Positions 37,092-46,363 of a stretch of DNA of 64,000 nt are shown here, one piece after another (within the stretch, counting starts at the first letter, position 1; each line of letters starts with the position of its first letter). Below the pieces are notes generated by a model. That model was not told the origin of the DNA and did not search any database. It was given only the letters and a program-made list of their open reading frames with translations. Both the position numbers and the translations under genes were made by a program. Source of the stretch: Bacteroidota bacterium (GTDB taxonomy: Bacteria > Bacteroidota > Bacteroidia > UBA4408); the NCBI GenBank assembly GCA_016721765.1, contig JADKHO010000002.1:620001-684000 (forward strand). Direction: 5' to 3'.

Positions 37092-37314
37092 CCAATTAAT
37101 TAAAAACTAAATGTAGTAAATGAAATCAAAAAAACGGATGTAATCAACTTTAAAGACCCAGCATCCACCTAAGTGAAAGCAAAATTAACAAGTTAATGAA
37201 GCAAATTGAACTCTTGAAAAAAACACTGATTGTAAACTGAAATTCAATTCTAGTTATGAATTGTGACAATACTAAAAAAATGAGTCGGAATTAAAATATT
37301 CTTGCTAATACTGC

Positions 37315-38310
37315 TTATGCCGCCACTTCGGCAGACGTGTAATGGTCGGTTATTTCATCCAGTGTTGCATAAATTACGGGAATGTCGTTGCTTGTAACGA
37401 GTCTCATCCGAAATTCTTTAAAATGATCTAACCCTTTGAAATAATTTGTGTAGTGCCGGCGCATTTCTACCACACCCAAAATTGGGCCTTTCCATTTGAT
37501 GCTAAAATCGAGGTGACGTTTGCATACAGCTACACGTTCAGCAATATCCGGCTTCGGAAGGTGCGTTCCGGTTTTAAAAAAGTGCTTTATCTCATTAAAA
37601 ATCCAAGGATAGCCAATTGAAGCACGGCCAATCATAATACCATCTACCCCAAAGGTATCGCGCATCAACTTGGCTTTTTCAGGACTATCCACATCACCGT
37701 TTCCAAAAATCGGAATGTTTATTCTTGGATTATTTTTGATTTCGCGGATTAAGGTCCAGTCGGCTTCTCCCTTATACATTTGCACGCGCGTGCGGCCATG
37801 CACAGTGAGCGCTTTAATACCAATGTCTTGCAATCGTTCAGCTACCTCTCCCACATTTTTTGTGGATTCGTCCCAACCTAAGCGTGTTTTTACAGTTACC
37901 GGCAAATGCGTAGCTTTTACGATTTCGGAGGTCATTGCCACCATTTTAGGGATATCGCGTAAGAGTGCTGCTCCCGCACCTCGGCAGGCCACATTTTTTA
38001 CCGGGCAACCGTAATTAATATCAATTAAATCGGGGTTGGCTTTGGTGCTGATAATTGCAGATTCGCGCATGGAATCAATATCGCTGCCGAAAATCTGAAT
38101 TCCAATGGGTTGCTCGTAATCGAAGATATCCAATTTTTTAACGCTTTTTGCGGCATCACGAATTAATCCTTCACTAGAAATAAACTCCGTGTACATTAAA
38201 TCCGCACCATTATCCTTGCACACAGCACGAAAGGGTGGATCGCTCACATCCTCCATGGGAGCAAGCAAAAGCGGGAATTCACCTAATTGTATGTTGCCGA
38301 TGCGTATCAA
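37315..38310 (-). CDS. dusB: tRNA-dihydrouridine synthase
   Basis: FMN enzyme reducing uridine in tRNA, 331 residues. The N-terminus GEFPLLLAPMEDVSDPPFR is the family signature. The catalytic cysteine lies in INYGCPVKNVACRGAGAALL cut at NYGCPVKN, near residue 100, and FMN contacts occur in KTRLGWDE, VHGRTR and FGNGDV. The start is a TTG at 38310, giving IRIGNIQLGEF; no ATG is available nearby. A -7 element TAAATTTG lies 23 bp upstream. Divergent from the CPBP protease gene. Confidence 0.95.
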   Translation of the reverse strand: MIRIGNIQLGEFPLLLAPMEDVSDPPFRAVCKDNGADLMYTEFISSEGLIRDAAKSVKKLDIFDYEQPIGIQIFGSDIDSMRESAIISTKANPDLIDINYGCPVKNVACRGAGAALLRDIPKMVAMTSEIVKATHLPVTVKTRLGWDESTKNVGEVAERLQDIGIKALTVHGRTRVQMYKGEADWTLIREIKNNPRINIPIFGNGDVDSPEKAKLMRDTFGVDGIMIGRASIGYPWIFNEIKHFFKTGTHLPKPDIAERVAVCKRHLDFSIKWKGPILGVVEMRRHYTNYFKGLDHFKEFRMRLVTSNDIPVIYATLDEITDHYTSAEVAA

Positions 38311-38332
38311 TTTAAATTCTAATTTTGGGGTG

Positions 38333-38340
38333 CAAATTTA
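38333..38340 (-). promoter_or_regulatory. Probable dusB -7 promoter element
   Basis: On the minus strand TAAATTTG matches TAnnTTTG and supports transcription into the TTG-started dusB 23 bp away. Confidence 0.45.
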
Positions 38341-38353
38341 CAGCTTTATTTTT

Positions 38354-39292
38354 ATGGATAATTCAATAGTATTAGGTAACCGTAATCCTTTCTCGCAATT
38401 ACTGATTTTGATAGGCATTGCGCTTTTGTCGGTTGCTGTATTTTCGTTTATCCCGCTCTTATTGGCCCAGCCGCTTTTTGGCATTCATGCATTGAACAAT
38501 CCTAGCTTATTTTCTCAAACGAATGATCCGCACGTTGTAGCCTTTATGAAATTTATGCAAGTGATGCAATCGCTAGGCCTGTTTGTAATTCCACCATTGA
38601 TTTTCTCGCTCATCTATCATCGTGAAGTGGTGAATTATTTGAAGTTAAAATTCAACTTCAGTGCACTGTCGGCACTACTAATGGTGCTTATTATGATTAG
38701 CGCATTGCCGGCGATAAATTGGTTGGGTGAGCTAAATGGACAATTGAAATTACCATCGGCGTTAGTAGGTGTTGAAACTTGGATGAAAACCATGGAAAGT
38801 GAGGCAGAACAACTTACCAAGTCATTTTTGGTTATGCCCTCAATTTCAGTATTGGTACTTAACTTGATAATGATTGCGATCATTCCTGCTATTGGCGAAG
38901 AGTTGTTATTTAGAGGTGCGCTTCAAACTATTTTTAGTGAGTTAACCAAAAACAAACATTTAGGAATTTGGATTTCGGCTATTTTTTTTAGTGCGATGCA
39001 TTTGCAGTTCTATGGATTTTTTCCTCGCATGCTATTGGGTGTTTTGCTTGGCTATACAGTAGTTTGGACAGGCTCACTATGGATACCCATTTTGGGGCAT
39101 TTTGTGAACAATGGTACAGCTGTTATTGTATCATATTTTGAGCAAAGAGGAAAAATCTCAGCAAACGTCGAAACCATTGGAAGTACATCGGATGCTTTGC
39201 TATGGGTGGTTATGAGTTTTTGTTTGGTGGCAGGCTTACTTTTTTGGATGAAAAAAAATGCGCTTGCAAAGCATTCGGTCTCGCTTCAGTAA
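38354..39292 (+). CDS. CPBP family intramembrane metalloprotease
   Basis: Membrane protein of 312 residues with about eight hydrophobic segments. The ABI/CPBP catalytic motif GEELLFRGALQTIF (EExxxR) is near 193, followed by AMHLQFYGFFPRMLLGVLLGY cut at HLQFYGFFPR and the third motif HFVNNGTAV. These place it with prenyl-protease-like CPBP enzymes. The ATG at 38354 is chosen; the frame stays open 165 bp further left, but that part overlaps dusB on the other strand and has no membrane or domain character. A strong terminator follows. Confidence 0.92.
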   Translation: MDNSIVLGNRNPFSQLLILIGIALLSVAVFSFIPLLLAQPLFGIHALNNPSLFSQTNDPHVVAFMKFMQVMQSLGLFVIPPLIFSLIYHREVVNYLKLKFNFSALSALLMVLIMISALPAINWLGELNGQLKLPSALVGVETWMKTMESEAEQLTKSFLVMPSISVLVLNLIMIAIIPAIGEELLFRGALQTIFSELTKNKHLGIWISAIFFSAMHLQFYGFFPRMLLGVLLGYTVVWTGSLWIPILGHFVNNGTAVIVSYFEQRGKISANVETIGSTSDALLWVVMSFCLVAGLLFWMKKNALAKHSVSLQ

Positions 39293-39332
39293 TTCTTTTG
39301 GCAAATAAATAGTACTGCACTTTTATTAAATT

Positions 39333-39360
39333 AAAAAATCCCGTCAAGCGGGATTTTTTT
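39333..39360. terminator. Bidirectional terminator after the CPBP gene
   Basis: AAAAATCCCG and CGGGATTTTTTT pair around a 5-nt loop with A and T runs on both sides. It ends 5 bp before the partial tRNA-Ser copy, the arrangement also seen at the intact tRNA. Confidence 0.9.
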
Positions 39361-39362
39361 GA

Positions 39363-39440
39363 TTTGCGGAGAGGGCGGGATTACGAACGTGTTCTCCTGT
39401 CTCCGATAGTCAAAATCCACTAAGGTGCTACGCACTATTT
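39363..39440 (-). pseudogene. Decayed partial copy of tRNA-Ser (3' end)
   Basis: The 20 bp at 39363-39382 are identical to 39523-39542, which hold the 3' acceptor and T-arm of the intact tRNA-Ser. Identity continues loosely with one inserted base (CGAAC) and then fades. No 5' acceptor half is recognisable, so it cannot be a working tRNA. Its left side abuts a terminator hairpin like that of the intact gene. Confidence 0.6.
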
Positions 39441-39483
39441 TTAATTTCCGAAAAGATTTAAAAGCAAGCTTTACATCTTTTCA

Positions 39484-39510
39484 AAAATCAAAAATCCGCG
39501 AAAAGCGGAC
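39484..39510 (-). terminator. tRNA-Ser terminator
   Basis: On the minus strand TCCGC and GCGGA form a short stem followed by a T-rich run, 17 bp beyond the tRNA 3' end. Confidence 0.6.
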
Positions 39511-39525
39511 TTAGTTGATTCATTT

Positions 39526-39611
<86 letters not shown>

Positions 39612-39679
39612 TATTGAAAATTTGGGAGGGCAAATGTAAAAATTAATCTTTTACCTATGGAATTTATTATTGTTGGTAC

Positions 39680-40075
39680 TTACTTCTCTAAAATGCTCTT
39701 AATATCGGGTCGGAAATAGAGTTTGCTTTTCAGAATTTTTCCATCTTCCCGGTAGATAGGCTCGCCATTTTCATCCAATTTACTCATATTGCTGCGTTGT
39801 ATTTCATCAAATATTTCTTCAATCTTAAAGTGCAATCCATGTTTAATGATGGTTCCAAATAGGATGTACATTTTATCGCCAAGTGCGTCGGCAATTTCAG
39901 TTAAATCGCCCTTTTTGCAGGCTTCAAGGTATTCCTCATTCTCTTCCTTCATTAAATTATAACGCAACATGTAATCTTGTTCGCTAATTGTGGCTGTAGG
40001 TTCGCTGTGGTAGGATATTTTAAATACTTCGTGAAATATTTTCACTTTGTTGATATTCTCAAGTAGTTCGGCCAT
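39680..40075 (-). CDS. MazG/PRA-PH-like nucleotide pyrophosphohydrolase
   Basis: All-alpha NTP pyrophosphohydrolase-type protein of 131 residues. The metal-binding motif is spread over LMKEENEEYLEAC (EExxE) and LTEIADALGDKMYIL (ExxD), as in the MazG and phosphoribosyl-ATP pyrophosphohydrolase superfamily. The C-terminal stretch DEIQRSNMSKLDENGEPI is common to standalone members of this group. Substrate is unknown, possibly a non-canonical or damaged nucleotide. A TATATTTG -7 element is at 40095-40102. Confidence 0.85.
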   Translation of the reverse strand: MAELLENINKVKIFHEVFKISYHSEPTATISEQDYMLRYNLMKEENEEYLEACKKGDLTEIADALGDKMYILFGTIIKHGLHFKIEEIFDEIQRSNMSKLDENGEPIYREDGKILKSKLYFRPDIKSILEK

Positions 40076-40160
40076 TTGAAATAAAATTTTAGCTCAAATA
40101 TACTGGCAACTCAAGTTGGATTTTTAAAAACTTATTCAAAAATTTGAACAACTATTCTAG

Positions 40161-41150
40161 CTATTTATTCAAGGCTGATTCCTTATTATACTTTGCTTTA
40201 TAGTCCAGCGGTGACATGCCGGTAATCTTCCGGAACACTTCTCGAAAAGCTTTAACATCGGCATATCCCACCTCAAACATTACCTCGTTAATGGTTTTGC
40301 GGCTGTTTTCAAATGCCTTTTTAGCCGCTTCCATTTTTACGCGTTGGGCATATTCCAAAGGAGTATTACCTGTTGCTTTTATAAATCGGCGGTCGAAGTT
40401 TCTTCTGCCTACAAAAAATTTTGCAGCTAAATCTTCCATGCTTATTTTTTCGTGCAGGCGGCTTTCAATAAAACCTTGAGCCTTAATTACCATTTCATCC
40501 TCATGTTGCTTTTGGCCGGTAAAAATCGAAAAGGCTGATTGGCTGTTTCGATCCATTTCGATTTGAAAAACTTTAGCACAAAAAATAGCGGTGGAACGGT
40601 CGTAATATTTTTCGATGAGGTAAATCAATAAATTCAAAAAAGAGTAGGCACCTCCATTGGTGTATATTCCATTTTCGTCGGTAATTAATTTATCGGGTTG
40701 GAGGAATACTTTAGGAAATTGCGTTTTAAAATTTTCGGCAGCCGACCAATGTGTGGAACAAGTCTTTCCATCAAGTATCCCACTAGCGGCAAGCAAAAAT
40801 GCACCGGTGCAAATGGATGCGATTTCGGCTCCATTTTTATATTGATGCTGAATCCAGTCGATACTTTGCTTATTTTCCTTGATAGATTTTTGATAATTAT
40901 GATTTAGGGATGGAATAAAAATTAGGTCAGTGTGCTTGACTGAAGCGATATTTACATGTGGTTTTACCGAAAATAATCCATCGTAATAGTCCACCTTTTT
41001 GGCGCTACCAACCAGTTGAATGGCGAATACGGGCTTTTTTCCATTTTTAACAAAAAATTCATTTGCCTTTGTAAACAATTTGTATGTTCCAACAATGCTG
41101 CTGAGGTTATTTCCATTGCCATTTGGAACAAGAATAGTTAGGTGTTTCAT
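40161..41150 (-). CDS. GlxA-type transcriptional regulator (DJ-1/PfpI plus AraC)
   Basis: Regulator of 329 residues. Residues 1-190 form a DJ-1/PfpI-like sensor domain, with the nucleophile-elbow cysteine in ASICTGAFLLAASGIL near residue 115. Residues 220-320 hold the AraC double helix-turn-helix (MEDLAAKFFVGRRNFDRRFIKATGNTPLEY cut at GRRNFDRRFIKATG, and VGYADVKAFREVFRKITGMSP cut at FREVFRKITGMSP). Divergent from two SRPBCC genes, which are its most likely targets. Confidence 0.93.
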   Translation of the reverse strand: MKHLTILVPNGNGNNLSSIVGTYKLFTKANEFFVKNGKKPVFAIQLVGSAKKVDYYDGLFSVKPHVNIASVKHTDLIFIPSLNHNYQKSIKENKQSIDWIQHQYKNGAEIASICTGAFLLAASGILDGKTCSTHWSAAENFKTQFPKVFLQPDKLITDENGIYTNGGAYSFLNLLIYLIEKYYDRSTAIFCAKVFQIEMDRNSQSAFSIFTGQKQHEDEMVIKAQGFIESRLHEKISMEDLAAKFFVGRRNFDRRFIKATGNTPLEYAQRVKMEAAKKAFENSRKTINEVMFEVGYADVKAFREVFRKITGMSPLDYKAKYNKESALNK

Positions 41151-41163
41151 TTCATTTTTTTTA

Positions 41164-41195
41164 CAAATCTAACAATCGAGCTTGTCTAAATCAAC
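41164..41195 (-). promoter_or_regulatory. Probable promoter of the GlxA-type regulator
   Basis: On the minus strand TAGATTTG (41164-41171) is preceded by a GTTG (41192-41195) 20 bp away, a partial match to the -33 element. Confidence 0.45.
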
Positions 41196-41349
41196 CCATT
41201 GCAATGTCTATTTTACACCCCTTAAATACTGTTTATAGAAGCTAATTTTGTATCCATCAAAAGTAAATGGGCAAGCGTTCAACCATCGGGAACTAATGCT
41301 GCAACTCAATGAAGACATTAAAGGAATTGAATTTAAAAATCAAGAAATA

Positions 41350-41805
41350 ATGAGCGCAAATAATTTTACACTAATAATTTTAGTCGATAAATCTCCAGAA
41401 GAAGTATTTAATGTAGTGAAGAATGTGCGATTATGGTGGTCGGGATTATTTGGAGAAGAATTTAACGGAGATTCCGAAAAATTGCTTGAAGAGTTTAGTT
41501 TTCGTGCAGGAGATGGAATGCACTACAGCAAGCAAAAATTAATAGAACTTGAGGCGAATAAAAAAATTGCTTGGCTCGTTACTGAAAGTAAGCTAAACTT
41601 TTTAAAAAAAACAGATGAATGGACATGTAGCAAATTAATATTTGAGCTCGAACAACAAGGAAATAAAACGCAAGTTACATTTACGCATCAAGGCTTGACA
41701 CCGGAAATAGAATGTTTTGATTCCTGTGCTCCGGCTTGGACCATGTATATACAGCAAAAATTGTTGCCTTTGCTTAGCGCAGATAAAGTGCCGGCAAAGA
41801 GTTAA
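41350..41805 (+). CDS. SRPBCC (START-like) domain protein, cytoplasmic
   Basis: A 151-residue ligand-binding or Aha1/START-like fold protein: NFTLIILVDKSPEEVFNVVKNVRLWWSG cut at DKSPEEVFNVV, then IAWLVTESKLNFLKK, DEWTCSKLIFELEQQGNKT cut at KLIFELEQQ, and QVTFTHQGLTPEIECFD. The ATG at 41350 gives a start right at the domain; the frame extends left to a TTG at 41248, but those 34 residues look unrelated to the fold. It is paralogous to the next gene and divergent from the GlxA-type regulator. Confidence 0.85.
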   Translation: MSANNFTLIILVDKSPEEVFNVVKNVRLWWSGLFGEEFNGDSEKLLEEFSFRAGDGMHYSKQKLIELEANKKIAWLVTESKLNFLKKTDEWTCSKLIFELEQQGNKTQVTFTHQGLTPEIECFDSCAPAWTMYIQQKLLPLLSADKVPAKS

Positions 41806-41834
41806 GCTATTCGCGAAAAATTTATTTCTTCTAA

Positions 41835-42449
41835 ATGAAAAAAAAGTTTTTATTGCTGGTCCTTGGAGGACTAGTTGTTTCAAGTTGCAAAAATAAATCA
41901 CTACGAAATTCACAGCTCAAAAATATATCTGATTCAACTAATTTTAATACACAAATGATCCAAAATAAAAGTTTTACAGCAAGCATTATAGTTGACCAAA
42001 GCCCTTCTAAAGCATTCAAATCAATATTGGATTTTCGCGTTTGGTGGTCGGAAGAAATTGAAGGCCCTACGGACAAATTGAATGAGTCATTTTTTTATCA
42101 TTATAAAGACATACACCTCTGCAAAATAAAGTTAATTGAAGTTATTCCCGAAAAAAGAATTGTGTATCAAGTGCTGGAAAACGAATTTAATTTTGTGAAA
42201 GACAAGAGTGAATGGGTTAATACGCATTTAGTTTTTGAACTAACGGAGGAAGCCGGCAAAACAAAATTAACTTTTACACACGAAGGATTGGTGCCGGAAT
42301 ACGAATGTTACAAAGTGTGCAACGATGCATGGAGTGGTTACATCAAAAACAGTCTTTACAATTTAATTGTAAGCGGAAAAGGAAATCCTAATCCAAAAGA
42401 TAAAGATGGATTTAATGCTGAATTGGCTGCAAAATGGAAGTTGAATTAA
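41835..42449 (+). CDS. SRPBCC domain lipoprotein, paralogue of the preceding gene
   Basis: A protein of 204 residues that begins with a lipoprotein signal (LLLVLGGLVVSSC, Cys18) and then an SRPBCC domain aligned over its full length with the previous protein: ASIIVDQSPSKAFKSILDFRVWWS cut at DQSPSKAFKSI, KSEWVNTHLVFELTEEAGKT cut at THLVFELTE, and KLTFTHEGLVPEYECYK. The shared WW(S), FTH-GL-PE-EC pattern shows a duplication. A membrane-anchored START-like protein outside the cytoplasm is unusual. It lies 29 bp after its paralogue. Ligand unknown. Confidence 0.85.
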   Translation: MKKKFLLLVLGGLVVSSCKNKSLRNSQLKNISDSTNFNTQMIQNKSFTASIIVDQSPSKAFKSILDFRVWWSEEIEGPTDKLNESFFYHYKDIHLCKIKLIEVIPEKRIVYQVLENEFNFVKDKSEWVNTHLVFELTEEAGKTKLTFTHEGLVPEYECYKVCNDAWSGYIKNSLYNLIVSGKGNPNPKDKDGFNAELAAKWKLN

Positions 42450-42527
42450 TTGTTATTCAATCATTCATCCCACAATCAAATAAAAAAGCACTTTTTTCAA
42501 CTCGCCTTTTTTAAAGCGATACGCCAA

Positions 42528-44159
42528 TTAGGTTTGAATAACCCCAACGTTATATGCTTTGGTTATAGGTGCATGATTCGCCATTTCTATTCCCATTGAA
42601 ATCCATTTGCGTGTATCAAGGGGATGAATGATTGCATCCAACCACAAGCGGGAAGCAGCGTAGTAGGGCGAAGTTTGAGCGGTGTATCGTTCTGTGATTT
42701 TATCGAGTAATTCTTTTTCTTCTTCGGGAGTTATTTCTTTTTTGCCTTGCGATTTAAGTGAGGCAACTTGAATTTGCAACAATACTTTGGCAGCTTGCGC
42801 ACCGCCCATTACAGCTACTTGTGCCGTTGGCCAACCCACAATTAATCTTGGATCGTAAGCTTTTCCGCACATGGCATAATTTCCGGCGCCGTATGAATTT
42901 CCCGTTACAACGGTAAATTTGGGAACAACCGAATTGCTCATTGCATTTACAAGTTTTGCCCCATCCTTAATAATACCGCCTTGTTCCGAACGCGAGCCCA
43001 CCATGAATCCGGTAACATCTTGTAAAAACACCAAAGGAATTTTCTTCTGGTTGCAATTCATAATGAATCGCGCAGCTTTATCGGCGCTATCGGAATAAAT
43101 TACCCCACCGAATTGCATTTCGCCTTTTTTGGATTTCACGACTTTTCGTTGATTGGCAACAATTCCAACTGCCCAACCATCAATTCGGCCTAGTCCACAC
43201 AAAATGCTTTTTCCGTACAATTCTTTGTATTCTTCGAATTCGGAATTATCTAAAATGCGATCGAGAATGTCGCGTACATCGTACTGCTTATCGCGTGTTT
43301 CAGGAAAAATACCGAGGATTTCCTTTTCATCCTTTTTAGGAAGAGCGGGAGTTTCGCGGCTAAATCCGGCCTTTTCATAATCACCCATCTTATCAAAAAT
43401 GGCACGAATGGATTTTAAGCACTCTTGATCATTTTCTGATTTATAATCGGTAACCCCCGATATTTCGCAATGTGTGGTTGCACCGCCTAAAGTTTCGTTA
43501 TCAATATCTTCGCCAATGGCGGCTTTCACCAAATAAGAACCTGCCAAAAATATGGAGCCTGTTTTATTTACAATTAAAGCTTCGTCGCTCATAATCGGAA
43601 GATAAGCGCCACCTGCTACACAACTGCCCATAATTGCCGAAACCTGCACTATTCCCATAGAAGACATAATTGCATTGTTTCTAAAAATTCTTCCAAAATG
43701 TTCTTTATCCGGAAAAATTTCATCTTGCAATGGAAGGTATACCCCGGCACTATCAACCAAGTAAATGATAGGCAATCGATTTTCCATGGCGATTTCTTGG
43801 GCACGCAAATTCTTTTTTGCGGTAATTGGAAACCAAGCACCGGCTTTTACAGTAGCATCGTTGGCAACAATAATACATTGCCTTTTGCTCACATATCCGA
43901 TAACTATTACTACACCCCCACCCGGACAGCCGCCATGCTCAGCATACATTCCATCGCCGGCGAAAGCTCCAAGTTCGATTGTTTTTGAATCCTTATCAAT
44001 TAAAAGTGCAATTCGTTCACGGGCCGTAAGTTTGCCTTTTGCATGTTCTGAATCAATTTTTTTGGGTCCTCCACCTTGATGAATTTTTTCTAATCGTCGC
44101 TCCATATCTACAATGAGGCGCTTCATTACATCTTCGTTGCGGTTAAATTCTATGTCCAT
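42528..44159 (-). CDS. Acyl-CoA carboxylase beta (carboxyltransferase) subunit
   Basis: Biotin-dependent carboxyltransferase subunit of 543 residues, most like methylcrotonyl-CoA or propionyl-CoA carboxylase beta. Two crotonase-like halves are present: KLTARERIALLIDKDS, the oxyanion segment GSCVAGGAYLPIMSDEALIV cut at GSCVAGGAYLPIMSDE, and in the second half FLQDVTGFMVGSRSEQGGII cut at DVTGFMVG, and SYGAGNYAMCG. No biotin carboxylase or carrier subunit gene is adjacent, so the alpha partner must be elsewhere. The substrate cannot be fixed by eye. Confidence 0.93.
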   Translation of the reverse strand: MDIEFNRNEDVMKRLIVDMERRLEKIHQGGGPKKIDSEHAKGKLTARERIALLIDKDSKTIELGAFAGDGMYAEHGGCPGGGVVIVIGYVSKRQCIIVANDATVKAGAWFPITAKKNLRAQEIAMENRLPIIYLVDSAGVYLPLQDEIFPDKEHFGRIFRNNAIMSSMGIVQVSAIMGSCVAGGAYLPIMSDEALIVNKTGSIFLAGSYLVKAAIGEDIDNETLGGATTHCEISGVTDYKSENDQECLKSIRAIFDKMGDYEKAGFSRETPALPKKDEKEILGIFPETRDKQYDVRDILDRILDNSEFEEYKELYGKSILCGLGRIDGWAVGIVANQRKVVKSKKGEMQFGGVIYSDSADKAARFIMNCNQKKIPLVFLQDVTGFMVGSRSEQGGIIKDGAKLVNAMSNSVVPKFTVVTGNSYGAGNYAMCGKAYDPRLIVGWPTAQVAVMGGAQAAKVLLQIQVASLKSQGKKEITPEEEKELLDKITERYTAQTSPYYAASRLWLDAIIHPLDTRKWISMGIEMANHAPITKAYNVGVIQT

Positions 44160-44226
44160 AAATTGTATTAATTGAGGTGTAAATATATTCAGAAAGTACA
44201 GTATTTAACTAAGATTTTGTTTAATA

Positions 44227-44294
44227 AATAGTGCAATTAAAAAGATAAGTAAATATAGAACGCGGATTACACGGATTATTGCGATCATCGCTGA
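44227..44294 (+). repeat. Dispersed intergenic element, copy 2
   Basis: AATAGT-GCAATTAA, then ATAGAACGCGGAT beginning exactly 28 bp after AATAGT, then ACACGGATT and GCGATCATCGCTGAT. It matches the copy at 22335-22410. The gap it lies in (44160-44423) holds no gene. Confidence 0.65.
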
Positions 44295-44423
44295 TTTTTT
44301 GACCCCATTTTATCTTTTGAATAGTTAGGGAAATTTCAATTATAAGCGGATTTATTAAGGACACAAAATAGCGAAGGCATTAATGCTATTAATTATCAAT
44401 TTAATGAAATAGCGTAACTACAT

Positions 44424-45065
44424 TTACAATTTCCGCATCAGCATCAAGCCATCGCGAATGGGCAAAAGTACATTTTGCACACGGTCATCTTTGTGCACTT
44501 TTCTATTAAAAGCATCAATTAGTCTTGTATCCTTATCCATTTCCCCGGAAGGGAGTAAAACTTTGCCACTCCAAAGTACATTGTCTGCTAAAATGTATCC
44601 ACCGCTTTTCACTTTATCAATCACCAAATCGAAATAATTGGAGTAGTTATTTTTATCGGCATCAATAAAAACCAAATCAAAGGTTTCAGAAAGTGTTGGA
44701 ATAATTTCCATGGCGTTTCCAATGCGGTAATCAATGCATGAAGTAAGTGCGGCCGATTCGAAATATCCGCGCACTCGTTCTTCTAATTCGGCGTTTATAT
44801 CGAGCGTAATTAATTTTCCATCCGGCTTTAAGCCACCTGCTAAACAAATTGCGGAATAACCTGTATACGTGCCTATTTCGAGCACACAACTTGGCTGAAT
44901 CATTGAACTAAACATGCTCAATACTTGTCCTTGCAAGTGACCGCTCAACATGCGAGGCATCATCACTTTTAAATGTGTGTCCCGATTTATTTTCTTTAAA
45001 ATTTCCGATTCATCTTGCGTATGTGCTTCAACATATGCAGCCAGTTTTTCATCTATAAATTCCAT
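44424..45065 (-). CDS. O-methyltransferase (class I SAM, catechol-OMT-like)
   Basis: SAM-dependent methyltransferase of 213 residues. SAM motif I is VLEIGTYTGYSAICLA near 62, followed by LITLDINAELEERV, the metal-binding VFIDADKNNYSNYF near 132 and GGYILADNVLWSGKV near 155, the layout of the small cation-dependent O-methyltransferases (including tRNA-modifying TrmR-like members). No N-terminal extension. The substrate is unknown. The M16 peptidase gene lies 65 bp upstream on the same strand. Confidence 0.9.
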   Translation of the reverse strand: MEFIDEKLAAYVEAHTQDESEILKKINRDTHLKVMMPRMLSGHLQGQVLSMFSSMIQPSCVLEIGTYTGYSAICLAGGLKPDGKLITLDINAELEERVRGYFESAALTSCIDYRIGNAMEIIPTLSETFDLVFIDADKNNYSNYFDLVIDKVKSGGYILADNVLWSGKVLLPSGEMDKDTRLIDAFNRKVHKDDRVQNVLLPIRDGLMLMRKL

Positions 45066-45130
45066 ATCGCTAATTTAATTTCATAATTCAAAACCTCTGC
45101 AAACCAATGATTGAAGCGCTTCTTCTTGAA

Positions 45131-46363
45131 TTATTTTGATAAATAGGTTAATCGACTCAGTTGCTTCTTTTCAAATACCTGATTCGCAATTGCCAAAATC
45201 TTTTCTGGAGTAATGCTTTCTATTTTTTTATAAATATCGCTTAACTTGTCTACTTTATTAAAAAGCAAAATACTTTTCCCAAGAGAAAGCATCAAATTTA
45301 CTTTACTTTCTTGTGCCAGTGCTATATTGCCGATGAGCTGCTGTTTTGCAATTTGCAATTGTTGACTTCCCATGCGTTTGGTTTTAAGTAAATCCAATTC
45401 CTTGTGCACTAATTGTACGCAGCGCTCAATGTGCTTTGTATCTGTTCCCATGTATACACTAAATAATCCTGTATCGGTGAAAATGGCATAATTGGATTCG
45501 AGGTTATAGGTAAATCCATACTTTTCGCGGATAGCCAGGTTTAAGCGGCTGTTCATGGCGGGGCCGCCTAATAAATTATTCAACAGCACGAGACTCGTTC
45601 TATCCTTATGATTTACGCCATAGGCCAAACTTCCAATGATGCAGTGCGATTGATTGGTATCCTTTTTTGTTTCCACCTCACGTGGTTTATATGTTTTGAA
45701 TGCTTTTCTTTTTTGGTCAGATGTTTTGAGCTTAACTGAACCCAGGTGCTTTTCCATGATGCGTTTTAAAAGAGCTTCAGGAATATTTCCGATTGAACTG
45801 AATACAATTTGATTGCTTGTATAATTGCGTTGAACAAAATTAAGTATGTCTTTACGCTTTATTTTTTTTAAGCTATCCGGAGTACCTAAAATATTTTTTC
45901 CAAGCGAGTGATTGGAAAAAATTTGCTCATCAAAATCATCAAAAATTTGCTCGGAAGGATTATCGAGATAGGAATTGATTTCATCCTCGATTACTGCTTT
46001 TTCCTTTATAATTTCCTTATCGGGAAAGGTTGATTGAAAAGTAATGTCGGCAATTAATTCCACTGCGCGTTCAAAATAACGCGTAAGAAAAGACGCATAA
46101 ATGCAGGTTTCTTCTTTTGTTGTATAAGCATTTAATTCGCCGCCCACAGAATCAATACGATTGAGGATATGAAATGCTTTACGCTTTTTTGTTCCTTTAA
46201 AAAGAACATGTTCAATGAGGTGCGCAATGCCTTGTTCGTGCTCGCTTTCATCGCGCGAGCCGGCATTAATAATAATTCCACAATGGGCTACATCATCGGA
46301 AGTTTGCTTATGTATAATTCGTATACCGTTTTTGAGTGAAAATATCAGAAATTCCTTTTCCAT
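45131..46363 (-). CDS. M16 family zinc metallopeptidase
   Basis: Pitrilysin/processing-peptidase-like protein of 410 residues. The inverted zinc motif HLIEH is at 48-52, with the downstream glutamate in EKAVIEDEINSYLDNPSEQ cut at AVIEDEIN. There is one active N-terminal half and one C-terminal half (LNLAIREKYGFTYNLESNY cut at REKYGFTYNLES), the size of a mitochondrial processing peptidase beta-like subunit. No signal peptide, so likely cytoplasmic. CATATTTG on the minus strand near 46430 is a near-match to the -7 consensus. Confidence 0.92.
   Translation of the reverse strand: MEKEFLIFSLKNGIRIIHKQTSDDVAHCGIIINAGSRDESEHEQGIAHLIEHVLFKGTKKRKAFHILNRIDSVGGELNAYTTKEETCIYASFLTRYFERAVELIADITFQSTFPDKEIIKEKAVIEDEINSYLDNPSEQIFDDFDEQIFSNHSLGKNILGTPDSLKKIKRKDILNFVQRNYTSNQIVFSSIGNIPEALLKRIMEKHLGSVKLKTSDQKRKAFKTYKPREVETKKDTNQSHCIIGSLAYGVNHKDRTSLVLLNNLLGGPAMNSRLNLAIREKYGFTYNLESNYAIFTDTGLFSVYMGTDTKHIERCVQLVHKELDLLKTKRMGSQQLQIAKQQLIGNIALAQESKVNLMLSLGKSILLFNKVDKLSDIYKKIESITPEKILAIANQVFEKKQLSRLTYLSK

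Noticed and set aside
38189..38353. N-terminal extension of the CPBP protease
   Set aside because: This part is antisense to the dusB N-terminus and has no membrane or domain character.
42450..42527. Terminator between the SRPBCC lipoprotein and carboxylase genes
   Set aside because: The A and T runs there give only an imperfect, weak stem.
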